From Spirometra erinaceieuropaei (taxonomy: Eukaryota > Platyhelminthes > Cestoda > Diphyllobothriidea > Diphyllobothriidae), in assembly GCA_902702965.1 (NCBI GenBank), contig CACRXP010000181.1, positions 866,088-930,087 on the forward strand: DNA of 64,000 bases. Reading direction: 5' to 3'. Positions 44,489-57,829 of this stretch are shown here, in pieces. The notes beneath the pieces were generated by a model. It made no database searches. It was not told the DNA's origin and saw nothing but the letters and a program-made list of their open reading frames with translations. Each line of letters begins with the position of its first letter. Position 1 is the first letter of the stretch. The position numbers and the translations under genes are program-made.

Positions 44489-47400
44489 GTAAATTTTCCA
44501 GTCTGCTTATTTTGTCCTATGAGAATGGTTTGTAGCATCACAATTTAGTGATACACTGAACTGTACATAGTGAAATTCCGGATTATGCCCCACATTTACC
44601 GCCATTTTCCACCAATATACTACTGAGTACGGTCTAACAGACAGATATATCTGTCAGGGGATGCCAAATTCACTGTTGCAATGTGTGTTGACTTTGATAA
44701 TTGCTTTGCCCCATGTTCCCCGGCCACTTCACCCGAGCCTTTTCAAACAGTTGTTTTTTGCTAACTCTGCAATCATCTGGAATGCTTCCAGCATTCCTCA
44801 AGTTGGTGCTAAGAATGAACCAGCCCATGACCTGTTAAAAATATATACCCACGCACGTTCTCCCCCGTGGATCCTACATATCCACACTCCCATGCCACTT
44901 TGCCCGTCGGCCTTTATGGCAACCACATCTATCTGCGTGTTTTTGGCTTGTGCAGGAACTGGATTGTGCTGGGAAACACTAACACGGCACCGGTTTCCTT
45001 TTTTCAGTTCTCACCATCAATTAGAGAGCTAGGCTGTTGCGCTTAAAGGTGGAATTAGGCGAAGTGACTGACTGTACATTGCCGAAGTTCATGTGCACGA
45101 TGCGCTCACTCTTGATCATACTACTGAAGGGTCCCTAGGAAGGGGCTGTTGTAGCCTGACTCTAGGTAAGCCGCTGACAGAGATAGAAATACGCAGTTTC
45201 AAGTATAAATGTGAAAAGACAATCTCTTGGACCTGTGTGCTCATTTTATTGACGTGTGTCCATAAGGCCTGACACACCTCCGGGATCGTCACGCAGCGCC
45301 CTTATGGGTGCTGCATTTTAATGCCGGACCTCCAGTGTCTGCCTGATGTACGGTCGTTCTGTTGGCTAATGATCTCGACGTCCTCGAAGGTAGAATTGTG
45401 TCCAAATATTTAACAGTGTTTCGCCACCAGGGACACCCAGGCCAGGGGGATGGGCATAAAAGTGGTACATCGATAAATCCTCACTCGACCCGCCTAGCGG
45501 ATTACCAGGTCCTTCGGGCTCACGTAAGTCAGCAAATCATCACGCCCCTGGTCGGACGAGAGTTTCCGACGACCGCATTTCTCGAGGGCTCTTTGCCCAT
45601 GGCTTTGCTCAGAGGCCAGCTAGTCTGGAAATGCCAACTAGGGGACGCCGCTGGGTTTAGATAGGGCGACTTGATCAGAAGAATTGAGAAGTCGAAGTCA
45701 GCCGCCGTTCTCGTTCCTCTGTTCCCCAATATAACAGTTGGGGACGCGTAACCACGAGACGAAGCACTGACGACCACTCACAAACACATGCACTTTTTGC
45801 GTCTGCTGTGAAAGGCCGTCGTCTCTTTTTTGAATGAAACAAACGTCAGATTTAAAAGACCTTCCCTCAAGTACAAACCCCCTTTATAATGCTTCCTCGC
45901 CTCCTTGTAGTTCCGATGTCTTTCGTTATCTAGCGCAATCGTGGCGCAATGATATTCACCAGTGCCTTCACTGTACCGACCCTGCTTTCACAATATGTTG
46001 GCAGCCGACATTGTTTGTTGCTTTCACGTGCGTTAGCTACGAGACTTACAATCCACGCGGTCATGTGTCGTCTTTTCTGTGCGGATTGCGTCCTCACAAG
46101 GAGCCGTCACAATCACGCGTTGTGTCGCCAGTATTACGCAATGGCTTAAAAACTTGACGTACGCGTGTCGTACTGTCATCTGCGTTTAGAATTTGGTGCA
46201 GTTACAAGCGAATGTCTGCACAAAATTTGCACGATTTCCTATGGAACATTAAAAAAAGACTATTCTTTCGTGCTGTGCTTTGACGCGTAGGTTTGTAGAG
46301 TTAAGAACAGTATGCATAGCATTGACTCCATTGACACAACGACAGCCTTATTTTGCGGATAGCGAAAATGGCCCTAGACTAGTGTATGCTCGTTCGATTA
46401 GGTGAATTTTCACTTTCAATGACCTCCAACCATCCATTAAGCCAAAAGTACCCGGTGTACTTACTAATGACGTTAACTGCCCCTTGTGTAAGCTAACCAA
46501 TTGCCTCGGTTGGGTTCAACAGTAGGGGCTATTCACTGTGGTGTTATATTATTTTATGCATTGTGTTATGCTGGCTTCCCATTCTGTATTGTTACAGTCA
46601 AATGGTCCTGTGGGATTGTCGACAATCTCATTTCGAATAGCACTGCTACTTAAGTAATTTAACTCCTTCACCTATTTTTTTGCTCATGTAAACCAAATCT
46701 TTCTTCTGTAAAAATACCAACAGAACCTTCGTAATTTACTATCAATTCATAGGAAATTATGCCATTTTCGAATAAATTGTATTTTTCGAAACACCTTTGC
46801 CATTAGAAAGTTCTATGCTTTACGTAATTATCGGAATACGATCAGTGTCTTTACACATTTTTGAGGCGTCTCGCCCCCTCATTGATCATGTTCCCTGAAA
46901 GCACATTCACGGTAAGGAAATAAGGGAGAATAAGTAGAATAGGAGAGTTCACAGAGTCCAGATTGGACTCGGGTGTCGTGATGCCTAGGCTGATGAAAGC
47001 ATTGCTGTTGAAATTCTCCCGTTTGACGTACCCAATTGAACGTTGGCTTTGTTTTCTTGCCATACAAATCATGTTTTTATTATCCCTCCTGATTATGTTC
47101 CATTTTCGCGAGTTCTTGGGCCAGTGCTAGCCACATTTGCCAGACTTACGGACCTGTCAGAGGAAAAGACGGTTCCTCGATAGAAAACTGATCAGTCCAA
47201 ACCAATTCCATAGCTGATAATAACCTCTAGGAATAAGTCTCCTGCCTAATTTGGCGTGCTTTTCGAAGAAGAAAGTGTCACACGTTTTTTTTCATCCTAT
47301 TCCCAAATAAATTTGGCGGAAGTACGACGTAGGCATTTGGGATGTCTTTGTGGATTTGGCTAGTAATAGGACTTGCTTTGGGCTTTTGTCCAATAAAATA

Positions 47401-50400
47401 ATTTAGCTGAGATTTACTCCCCTCTTTCAGTTGGCCCTCGCAGTAGGCATCCGATTTATAACTCGTCGAGATATTATCCCATTGACACTTACCAATTCTT
47501 ATAGACGTCCCGCTGCGGGCCCCGCAGTATAAGTTTTCGCAAGGCATTAAGGCTGGCCTCACAGGACATCTCTTAAAAGCGGCTTTGAACGGAAGCGCGC
47601 TCGTCATTTTCGGCGACCGCTTATGCATGTGTTGACGTTGTCAAGATGAAGAAGTTGATTACCAAGTGCCCGAAACTTACGGCAGCAAATACACTTCGTT
47701 GTTAATGCGGTTTTAAAGTATACATTTAGCATCACGACCTCATCTAGCTTTTTTGTTTTCATGATATGTATGTTGTGACTAACTTACACATAATTTTCAT
47801 GCAGTCGGGCGAATTATGTTTTCCTGGCTGTACGAACTTCGTATTTTTAAAACTCCTTCGCAGCAGCGAGTCATACTATTCAGTTGCATTGCGTAGTCGC
47901 ATGATATCGTTGCCCAGTTCCCAACTTTTTGTATTCCAAAAGTACCTGGCTTAGATGAAAAATCGGAAGTAATCAAAAATTGAAGCTGCTAATTGACCTT
48001 ATTTCGGCTTGATCGAGAGTAAATTTTTTGAGTAACACTTACGACACATGCTTCTGAAATTCTCAAATTGCAAGCTTTTTGCGACGACATTCTATACATT
48101 CGATGACTTCATTTTTGGAAGGCTTAATGCCCTGCAGAATGATGGGTTAGAACATATGTTGTCAAGTTTCTATAAGAAAAAGCGGTTAACTATGCCGGAA
48201 TCCTGAGACCATACAAAGAGACTACTGCCTAATTGCCACTTTAGATCACGAAACAGGTGATGATAGAATTCGAATTGAGATTTTCGAAAAATGTTTAGGA
48301 AAACTGTTAGGCGAAAGCCGACATGTCATTGTAAATGGATGAACGCTAGAATGTGCTGCACGGTCTCACATTATCGTTGGTTTGTATATTTAGAAACTCA
48401 CGTAAGGGTTTCAGTTGGCTTTCACTATTTTGGTTACGGCCTGTGAAGTACTTCAGCAATTATCTTAGCCTTTCGATCCGCATGCTAGTGAGGCATGGTT
48501 TGAGGCGATTTTTATCGTCTAACCCTTGCCTACTCGGAAGGCATGAGCATTCAGAGTGGGTTTTAGCATATTTTCGTAAGTTCTGAGGAAGTCTGGTCTT
48601 TAGTCCGCGGACAGCCGTAGTGGCAGTTTTTTAGTCGAACTATCACCATCGGAGCTTTTGTCATAGCTGCACACCGGACGACAGTCTACCGCAGCGGGCT
48701 CTCCGGTTTCGCGTGTACCGCAGTTCACCGCGGTCACGTGTTTGTCCTTTTACCGATCATAACCTCTTTTTCCTCCCCTTCTCTCCCCCCAACTGGAAGT
48801 CTGTACGGCAGACCGCGCTGGACAGTTTGCCCTACAATACATCCGAACAACACTGACAACGGATTGTGGTATTTAGATGAGCAGTGCCATCGAACATTCT
48901 GATCGATAGTGTTTCTAGAGTTTCCTTATTGCTATGCGTTTGGAAGTGTCCGTTTGAGGCGAAATCACGTTTTTGGTTGATCGTCGTTCAACCCACTAGG
49001 TTAATTTAGGACGATGTTTGCACTGGTTGGGGGATAAGATGACTGGGATGAATCTAAAATTAACGATTGTCCCCGTTTTATTTATAACCTGACTGGTACT
49101 TGTTACGGACTCGCCTCTTGCCTTTGAAGTCTTTTTAAGGTGTTGTTCAGGGTACGCATAGTCTGGATCGTCGGCAATATCCTATGAGGTCGAAAATTAA
49201 CTGCAATTATTTCACCAACATGTGCAATTTGTGCGCTTTGATGTCAAGCAATGTTTGCACACCAGTCTAATCTGCTCGTGTACCTTCACGCCGTGTCTTT
49301 GACTTGTCGTCAGCCAACAGGCTTGCATGCTGAGGTGCCTTGCCCTTATGCCTGCCAGACTGTGAGCGTGTTCTAAGAAAGCCTTTCACGCCTTCTCAAA
49401 CCATCAATGCGGGCGTGAGAATTGCCTCTAAGAATTGTGGAGGCTGGTGGTTTGTAATCGAGTCATAGGTTCTCTCGTCACATCTCTAGAATTCCTCGAA
49501 ACCCCTTGATTATTCTGCTAGCGTAACTCGGCTTTTGTTTTTTATGCTACGTTGTGCAACTCTTTCGTTCACACATTTTGTACCGTAACTTTTTACAGTT
49601 TGGCCGCGCGAACCTGCAGTAGATCAAGCAGGATATACTCCATGCTGAGAAGGGGACGACCTGATTGTTGGAGCAAGAATTCCGTTCGCATGATCTTTCG
49701 GATTCACGCTTAGATCCACGATCGAAAACAAGTACAAAATTGGGTAGTCGAAAGCGACAGGAAGGCGGCAAGTACGATGCAGGTGCTGAGCTCTGACAAC
49801 AAAGATTTAAGTAGCAATGATTACAGCACGGGTTCTCTGTCGACGTGTTTAGACGCACTGAAATGTGTCGCGAAGAAAGATTCTTGTACCAGAATACTTT
49901 CGACAGATGCTGAAGGTGAACGGTTACACAGGCAACTACGCCAACTGCCGCATGCACAAACGAGACGAAAAACGAACCCATGTCGACCATAATTTTTGCT
50001 GAACCCTACCGTTAATCAAGAACGTCTCGGGGACACTCATCTGTCCTCGGAAACCATTTGGAGCTGGGGTTGCGCGCCGACCCGAGGCAACTATCAAGCG
50101 CCAAGTAGTGAGGTCGAAAGAGCCGTTGCCGTGGCAGGAAACGTTTGCAGTATGCGCCAGCTGTGGGGGCTGTTGAGGTTAGTCAAGTAAAAATGGATGC
50201 CCCCGTAAATTGCGTTGGAGGCGCCTAACCCTCTACCATCCAGAGACTGTTTACGCAGCTATGCTATATATGTTTAGGCAAAAACCGTGTTGCCGTATTG
50301 GTCATTGAGGAATATCTGACTATAAGACAGTAGCTTCAGAAAGCCACCGTCTCAGTGAAAACCTGGTACATTGTGTGGGGACCGGCTTGCGTAGGGCACG

Positions 50401-50544
50401 CGTAGACGGGCTGTTTAACTTTGTCAACCACTGCTCCTGTGCCCACCTCCAGTCGTCCTAACCTTTTCTTTCCATTTGAGCCGGGTGGAGGAAGGGGGGG
50501 CAGGGTGGCGTACTTGCTGAGCACTCCACTGCTACACTTTAATA

Positions 50545-50630
50545 TATGCACAGGGTACCGATGCTGCGCCCACTCCGTCGGGCACACGGTAGAAGTCGTC
50601 GCTCGCGACGGCCGAACTATCATCGGTAAA
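50545..50630 (-). repeat. Partial copy of repeat family R/D (R end)
   Basis: The minus strand reads ATGATAGTTCGGCCGTCGCG, then GACGGAGTGGGCGCAGCATC. It is the counterpart of the + strand sequences at 11024-11100 and 61575-61650. Confidence 0.55.
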
Positions 50631-50777
50631 AATGCAGCACTGTGTCTGAGATGGTTTTCATGAACAGTTTTTGAAATGCCGAACGCTTTGGCCCTCCGCT
50701 CTTATTTACGTAGTGGGCACGTCCTTGAATTCAACTTGTCAGCAATTAATGTCTAGTTGGTTGGAGTTCTTGAGCAT

Positions 50778-51026
50778 ACTCGGCGCCTCGGTGGGATTCG
50801 AACCCACGCAGTAAGGAGGAGGCTTTAGTACAGCCAACGCTCAAAACACTTGAGCTACGAGGCCCGGCTGGACGACGCGAGTTTAATTACGTTTGGGTCA
50901 AGTTACCCGCCCAACCTACTGCAACATCTGGAATCCACCAAATCTGATACAGTAAGTTGACTGCCCAGGCAGGATTTCCGAAGTAATTCACCTAGAATCC
51001 ACCAGATGACTACCAGGCTCACGTAA
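50778..51026 (-). repeat. Repeat family A with embedded tRNA-like cloverleaf, minus copy
   Basis: A 249-bp element, reverse complement of 59808-60055. On the minus strand it reads ACGTGAGCCTGGTAGTCATC, then GGAAATCCTGCCTGGGCAGT, then GCGTCGTCC, and then the tRNA-like segment (50863-50785). The body lies upstream of the tRNA-like part, unlike standard SINEs where the tRNA part is the 5' head. Identity to the 59.8-kb copy is high by eye. Confidence 0.85.
50785..50863 (-). tRNA. tRNA-like sequence (79 nt), probably part of a repeat, not a functional tRNA gene
   Basis: The minus strand can fold as a cloverleaf: acceptor GCCTCG/CGAGGC, A box TAGCTCAAGTG, anticodon arm GGCT-GTACTAA-AGCC with loop anticodon ACT (would read as Ser), and T arm GTGGG-TTCGAAT-CCCAC with B box GGTTCGAATCC. 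The D arm is degenerate (TTTTGAGC). It recurs inside a larger repeat (59971-60049, with mismatched acceptor GCCACG). An ACT anticodon is not used by normal tRNAs for Ser(AGU) codons, so I treat it as a repeat component. Confidence 0.5.
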
Positions 51027-51071
51027 TTCATAGGTATTTTGGCAGATTTTAAATAATTTATACTAAAGGCT

Positions 51072-51140
51072 GTACTAAAGCCTTCTCCTTACTGCGTGAG
51101 TTCGAATCCCACCGAGGCGCCGAGTTTTTCACAATTGGGT
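51072..51140 (+). repeat. 3' half of tRNA-like unit plus tail, inverted relative to 50785-50863
   Basis: GGCTGTACTAAAGCCTTCTC, then CTGCGTGAGTTCGAATCCCA and CCGAGGCGCCGAGTTTTTC. This is the 3' half of the tRNA-like unit followed by the tail TTCACAATTGGGTCAA that also follows the 59971-60049 copy. With 50783-50837 it makes a roughly 55-bp terminal inverted repeat. Confidence 0.85.
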
Positions 51141-51271
51141 CAACATGAACAGGTGTTTAATATATTTTTTGATTACTAACGCGTTTAATGACTAAAATTA
51201 CGCCAAGAATGAGCATTTTCGGCGCAGAGGGTAATGCCCCCAGTTAGGCTCCTTCCGTATTTTGCCTTTAG

Positions 51272-51704
51272 TCAAACCACAGCGCAGGAAAGCAGCACGC
51301 TGATTCGCTTCCAGATACACCATCTTGCCTGGAAATTGCTTTGTCGCGAACTGGTGTCTACTCCCACTACTCCCTCCGCGACTGCGCCACAGACGCCTGC
51401 CAACTTGCAACCAACTTCTGACCGCAGCTGCGAGCTTCAACTGCAACAACAACAACAACCCTCGTACGATCGTCTCTGCGTCCTGCGTGACTTTGCCACA
51501 CAGATTGTTCGTCTCACATCGTCCGGCGATGACTGCATTGAGTCAGTGTCCTCTCGGCTGGAGGACATCTTCCGCCGCATCTCCGCCATCCTGAGCGAAG
51601 GCGGCGAGGAGGCGCTGACAGCTTACGAAGTCATCACCAGTGGCCTCTCCAGCGCCCTTCTCCTCTGTCTCTCTCCCGCCAGAATTCTGTCTTGGGCCTC
51701 CGCG
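51272..51704 (+). CDS. HECTD1: HECTD1-like exon 10
   Basis: Residues 1205-1349. Acceptor TATTTTGCCTTTAG ends at 51271; the first base completes a glycine codon (phase 2 match with exon 9). Donor GCG|GTAGGT at 51705, phase 0. It starts QTTAQESSTLIRFQIHHLAW. A Thr/Pro/Ala-rich linker and a short polyglutamine run (LQLQQQQQP, encoded by CAA repeats near 51440-51458) follow, then VSSRLEDIFRRISAILSEGG and TAYEVITSGLSSALLLCLSP. Human: [20 protein letters not shown], then [20 protein letters not shown]. The conserved helical pair is clear; the linker before it is expanded. Confidence 0.9.
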
Positions 51705-53809
51705 GTAGGTTTACACCTCTTCATTTTTACCTTCTTGTCGTCGTCATCTCCCTACTCTTCTTTCACTCGGTACTAACCGAAAAACGTGGACTTCATGCCA
51801 CATCCACTTTGTCCTAATCCTAACACTTGACGCCAAAGCAATCCTACCTTGTCCATAATTATGCAAATGTGTGCACTTTATGTGCTTGACCTCGTTTCTA
51901 CTAGTTCCGAATAAACTTCGCCTCCATCGATCACAATTTTCGAAAATAGTGGATCAGAGCATAGTTAATTGTGATAATACCGGTTGGCATTATGCCATAG
52001 GAAATAGGGGATTTCATGCGGCTATCGGCTTGCCAGTACGAAGAACCAAAATAGTCTGGTTACCCCCATCAATGACGTTCCTCTCCCCCTCACTAACTCA
52101 CACAGGGCTAATAGTCAATCACTGATGTGGCACGGGGATCTACCCTGATCATGTGCTCTAGTAACCGGAAGGGATGCGAACATGGGTTCAATTACGCCGT
52201 CTTTTTGCAACTTGGGGGAGGGGAGAGGGTGGAGGAACGAGCTTTGATGTTTGTAATAAGGGCGTTATGCTTCACCTAGACATTTGTTTGTCTGGAGTTA
52301 GTTGCCGGCGCTTTGAAGATCAATTACTTTATTTTTGTTGACATGCTCACAGCCAACCGGTGTACCAAACTATCCAGGAACGAAGGCAGGTTACCAATGT
52401 CACCGCGACTGGTCATCGACGGGGCGTAAATCCCTCTACTTGTAGCTGTACAGGATAAGTTGGTTGCAGCCTCCTTCCGAGAGGACATTAAGTCTCCCTA
52501 TATTGTCGTTTGTAATGAAGAGAGTCTCCTATGTGTCACCCTCTTCGTATTGTCTGGGGTTGCCTCCAAGGAACTTGCAACATCCAAAGTTTGGTTGATT
52601 CCTCCTTCCTTGACGATGCACGTTTCACTGAAGACGGATGTTAATTCTCTCTTGACCGAGTTCACGTGTTTCCTGATCCGTCCTTTTTTCTGACTTACCT
52701 GGAAGGCAATCAGCTTTCCGAGCTGCCAGTAAAAAAGAGACTCGCTGCCAGAAAACGTGGAAAACAAGGCGCGATTAAACTATCGACCTCTTTTCGCGCT
52801 GTTGACTCACGTTTTCTGGTTGCGGGAGTTTTGTCTTCCCCCATAATCTGCTATAATGTAAAAATATGTTGACTCTCAGAGGTGTGTTTCTTAAGAAAGA
52901 CGATTGCGTTCACTGTTTCTAGACGCGTGGAGAGGGCTGACCGTTCTGAGCTGACCGCGTCTATTGCACACTGCTGTCTTAGTTAGTACTTTAATGCTGC
53001 CAGTAACTGCATAGTCATGAGGGTTGTCGGAAACGTGTTGAAGACCGAGATGTACAGTACTGTTTACTCGTGGAAGGGTGCCTAACCGGTCTGTTTTGGC
53101 CTTTATTTTCCGATAAAGCACATGAAAGACAATCAGTCGTGGAGGTTTTCTTGCCTGCGTTACTAAAGCTGGGATTTTAAAGTCCCCTATAGATCCTTTA
53201 GACACTGCTATTATTAACTACCCTCTTCTACTAGTCAACTAAGCGGCTGCGAACTTGAGCAAAAAGGCCTAAATCCACTATTCGGAAATGCCAGACAAAA
53301 GGCAACGAAACGTTCGCATTAAATGTCCTCTTGCTGTACGACTGAGACTTTCCAGCAAGTGGTTACGCAGTCTCAAGGCAAGTGGGAATGTGTTATTGTC
53401 AGCCAAATACACTGTCGTTTACCGCCCTTCCCTCGAATTGCGGGTAAAACATGCGCAGCGTCCTTCCTGATTAAGAAGAACGACCAGCAGTCTGATAAAA
53501 ATTACGCTCCCTATCATGTTTTATTTTTCACACTTGAAAGGTTGAGGCGTATAGGCTTTTTTCGTTCTGCGTCGCGTGACTTGCGACATGGCTCCATGGG
53601 CGTTGTAAACACCCATAATTAATTGTTCGACCTTTCGCTCTCGATAAAAAATTTTGTGCACGGCAAAGCAATCAGGCCCAGACCCCACGGTCTTGGAGCC
53701 CTAAGGACCGAAAAACGACCAAACACAAAGTGCTTATTCCAGTTTTGCTAGAGAGTAGTCACATCTCTGCTTTCGTTCTAAGTTGACCGCCCCAACATGC
53801 CATTTTTAG
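51705..53809 (+). other. HECTD1 intron 10
   Basis: A 2.1-kb GT-AG intron. I see no recognisable element; the open frames on both strands are short and uninformative. Confidence 0.7.
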
Positions 53810-54645
53810 ATTGCTTCGAAGCCCGAACAGTCACAGGACCCTAGTATGCACGTCCGTTTTCTCCAGGCCCGCCGTCTTGCCTTCTGCCGTGCCTTCATGC
53901 CCAGCCTTGGCGGGACCGGTATCACTAGTCTCGTCCGGAGGCTGGTCGAGGCTCTTGACCAGACCCAGCGCCTACCCCTGAACCTGTTTGAGCGCATCCA
54001 AACTGTCCGACACACACCCTCCCGCAAGATCAAAACGAAACCTGCAAAACCTAACGGCGCCACAGCGGTCGATGGCCAATTGAAAGAGACAGCCGGTGGG
54101 GCAGTCAGTGGTCAGAAGCAACCAGCACCAATCACAACCATACCCCCATCCTCCATTGGTCAAGAGCTGCCCGGACAGACGCGAGATTTCTGTCCTCTCC
54201 CAGTTTCTTGTCCTCCAAGTACTGGCGGCGGTGGCAGTGGTGGGGTGTTTACGTTTCGGTTGGTGGAGCCCACCGACGATCCAGCGACACCGATGAGTTC
54301 CCTGCCCCTTGGTCTGCTCTGTCCGCGTTCGGAGATGTGGGAGATGGCCCATCGATCCCTAAACGGTGGCGGCGTGCGTGCCCTTCTGGACCGTCAGGTG
54401 AACCTGGTGTTGGGTGAATTTGTGCCCTCCTCGGCCTACTCCATGTGCACCGGCCGGTTGGGTATGATGCAGCTCCAACAGGGCTGTCCCCTCTTAATGG
54501 AGCGGGCCGAAGTGGGGATTGAGTGTGAAGCTCCCGGTGGCAAACTGCACCTCGCCAGGATGGCAAACCACACTATCTTTGTCACTACGTTGACCAGTGT
54601 CGGTCGCCTGAGGTCTCGAATGAAGGAACTAACAGCCAAATATTG
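53810..54645 (+). CDS. HECTD1: HECTD1-like exon 11
   Basis: Residues 1350-1628. Acceptor ATGCCATTTTTAG ends at 53809, phase 0. Donor TATTG|GTAAGT at 54646, phase 2; reading on would give an immediate TAA. It encodes HVRFLQARRLAFCRAFMPSL, TSLVRRLVEALDQTQRLPLN with LFERI, then after a long Pro/Gly/Ser linker EVGIECEAPGGKLHLARMAN and RLRSRMKELTAKYW. Human HECTD1 has [57 protein letters not shown] and LLKMVAKQWYD. The insertion between LNLFERIQTV and the linker end is about 130 residues longer than in human. GC content is high in this exon, so several shadow frames are open on both strands. Confidence 0.93.
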
Positions 54646-57600
54646 GTAAGTGGTTGCCTCATTTTCATTGAGGCGTTTGGCGGCAACGCATTTATTGTGT
54701 CCAACTTACTCTATTTCCCAGTGTGAAGACCCAATGGCTAAGGTTCAAGACCCACCTTGTCATATTGGCGGACTGTTTCGAGGCAGGTTTCGGCCTATAC
54801 CTTCATTATTTCACTCAAGGCGCTGCATCAAGTTTAAGACAGTGGTGCTGAACTCATGTGACTGACGGCGAATGGCGTTTCCAAACCACACCAGCCCCCT
54901 TCTTTGATGAAATCATGGCGTTTTCCAAGCCAGTGTAGACTGCCGCATTTGAGACGAGGTCGGCAGTTCGGGCATGTAGTCCTTAATGCGTAAATCTAAA
55001 GTATTTAAATTGGTGCCGTCTTTGTCTGAGTAAGCGAAGCCTCATCAGTGACGCTCCTGAGTATGGGCCGCCTTTCTTATACAAAAGACAACCACGCGTC
55101 ACCATTTTCCTGAAAGGCAAGGCGACTGTTTTGGCGTACCAGCGTTTCTGAACGGGGATTTTTCGAGGCCGGATAGCTTTGGACTAAAGTTTGTGGTGCA
55201 AGCACAGTCGCGCCACCACGATCGTGTATTCTGATTCATGTTCGCTGTCAGTTGGCTCTTGAAGGCCGCATCCATTCAGCAAATGACCATAAGCATACAG
55301 TCCATCTTTGCAACTTTTCTGCCAACACTTGATTGCGCAGGTAAAGGGTATCTCTTCTGATGTTGCAACTCGGTGGTAACTACAACCATGACACTATTCA
55401 GCGAATTAAAGACGTTGGTCATTACTGACATAGGGATTGCTGATAACAAAACTCTGGGGAGCATGATCTGTCGTCAGTTCAGCTCTGCCATGGCTTACTC
55501 TCCAACTCCTTCCAAAATGCCGCTGTGGCTGTGGGGAATGGATGACAGAAATATCTGAAGGTGGTTGTAAATGTGTCTCTTTCACATTTATCTGCGTTGA
55601 GCTTTCGGCGCTCTTGTGTTAGCGGTGCCCCGTCTACCCTCTGTCGCCTATATGAAAGGAGATAGGCTCCTAGTTCTTCAGCCCATTGTCCGTATTTCAT
55701 TTAATTGGAATCGCAATACTATTCCTGTTGTCGTTACCATGCACACCACTGAAATAGAGCTAGTGTGGAATATCATATCTTGACACTGATTTCTATTGTA
55801 CAGGATCCACAGACCTTGACTTATCGTAGTTGGCGAGGTATATGGTGATTGTGTGCCTGACCCATTGTAAGTGCCTCCGTTACAGCAGGCAGCACGAGTT
55901 TTGTCTGCCGGAGAATAGCACCTTGCATACCGAAAATCCGTCTCACTGGTGGACGTCCGGATGCGTCGGTTCTAGTGAGCCCGATGGAGGGTGGGGGGTC
56001 AGCTTGTATAGACGATCATAAATTATCGTAAGGGTGTTCTGAGACAGGCGATGCGCTTAGCCCCGCCATGGCTAGGAATAGGGTCCCCATCTTAGGACGA
56101 CGACAATGAACAGAATTTTATTGGACGATGGGAGACGTTCACCACTTCATATGCATTTTTTCAAGTAACCGACAAATCGGTGCCAAGTCGCGTCTGAAGG
56201 CACTGCCAATGTACAGTCCGCAAGCGCTTATTCTTTAGGCAGCAGGGCCTGCTGATTTCACAGCAAGCCCTTGCAGAAGACCGCTCGGATATCCTCCACC
56301 TGTTGACGCACAGGATAACTTGCAACTACACAACACCTCAGACTCTCTCCTCGTGGTTCCCGACAGCAATTGGGCTACTGCTCGGAAACGGTTCACTCGG
56401 GGAATGCAGGGCGTGGAAGGCTGGTAGATCTGATTGCCAAACTGTACGATCGTAAACGTAACTAACTCCAATCCTAGTATGCTCCACGTTAGTCTGAGTG
56501 GGCAGTTTTTGCCAGGGAGGTAGACGTGATAGTGGTAGAACGTCAAGTGCTCGCCTACATGTCCTCTAAAGGACACCTGATGGGTTCTAACTTACAATTG
56601 AGTGTCAGTACGACACACTGGATGCTTTTGACCCACTCTCCTTGCTCCACCCTGTCTCCTTATCTTTGGTCTACGCGTGCAGACTGGATCTCTTCGGCAG
56701 ATATGATTGCCAATTCAACGCATTGCACTCGATCCCATAGGACCCTATAATAGCGAAATCAGGACACTTCCTAGGTCTAACGAGTGATCTTTGTTGGTCG
56801 AGGTAATGCGCCCAGCGAACGATTCCCTCAACGCTGGGTTCTAGATGCAAACGTAGTTAATTAGTGAATCGCAAACATCTTTACCCCCGACCTAACGTCA
56901 CTGGTTCGATTGCAGAGATAGGTGAAACGTCCTCATTGAAGTCTGAAAGTTAAGTACAATGTTTTGCGGCCGAATGCGGCGAGGGGGGAGTTACTGCTCA
57001 GAGTGCAGAGCCATGACGCACAAATAACTGCGATCAAAGTCAATAAAAATCACCCTTATGTCTGTAAAGTCCACCTGAAGTGCTCTTGAATCAGGTTCTA
57101 GATGAGAAATGTGCACATGTAGACATCCGTCACATTTCATTCGACGTGGCACGCAGACCCCAGTTAGGTGGGATGACCAGCAGATCTCACATAAGTGCTT
57201 TCCGTCAGAATTTCCCGGTTGGTGGGCAGAATACGAGGGATTCTGTTTTGCTTTGAACCTCCGGCCTGGAGTTCACACAGACGTTCACCTAGCAAAGAGC
57301 AGTCTGTCGTCGAGACAAAGGCAACCGACTACCTGCCACTTTCATGGGACATGCTTCTAGTCGCAGCTGACAGGGCGGTGGACCCATTGCCCACCAGCGA
57401 GTCGACGTTGGACCACCGAAACTTCCAGGTCCTCCGCTGACTGGACACTGAAGGTAAACTGGAAATAGCCACTTCAGTCACATTCGTTTCACGTGAATTA
57501 GGGAAGTGGGAGCTGAAATTTCTGTTCCGGGCTTAACTTTAATCTGCTTCTTCCTCTTGCAATCGGAGTGGAACTGGCTGCGACAGCAGGTGATCAAGTA

Positions 57601-57829
57601 GCGGATATTCCGCTCTTCTTAGTCTTCTTCTGCAACGTTTCCGGGCTAATAGATATTACGTAAATGCAATATTTCTCTCAGTCAAAATACAAAAAACATG
57701 TAGCCTAATTCGCCCTCACTGGCCCGCACGCTTCTAATATTTCATTGTTTTCCCCAATGATTCCTCCTGTTTCAAATTGTTTCACCAACATATTCGCGTG
57801 TGATATTGCGTCTCCTATCCTTGTGCTAG
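54646..57829 (+). other. HECTD1 intron 11
   Basis: A 3.2-kb intron; no element or further exon recognised. Scattered short frames only. Confidence 0.65.

Larger units (their letters stand above)
44489..51271 (+). other. HECTD1 intron 9 (6.8 kb)
   Basis: The longest intron. It contains an R-end repeat on the minus strand (50545-50630) and the fold-back tRNA-like repeat (50778-51140). An open minus-strand frame at 49547-49990 (147 codons, Cys/Ser-rich) has no recognisable domain. In animal HECTD1 a basic segment with the helix RTMARDLYDDHF precedes the next conserved part. I did not find it, so a small missed exon here is possible, although phases 9 to 10 match without one. Confidence 0.6.

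Noticed and set aside
46851..47628. Minus-strand open frames in HECTD1 intron 9 considered as a nested gene
   Set aside because: Short, no recognisable domain, no consistent splice structure; parts are equally open on the other strand.
50785..50863. Functional tRNA-Ser gene
   Set aside because: The unit sits inside a dispersed repeat with diverged copies, the D arm is poor and the ACT anticodon is not a standard Ser tRNA. Kept only as tRNA-like.
53806..54566. Several overlapping open frames on the minus strand opposite HECTD1 exon 11
   Set aside because: The + strand frame has clear HECTD1 similarity and splice sites; the others are shadows of a GC-rich exon.
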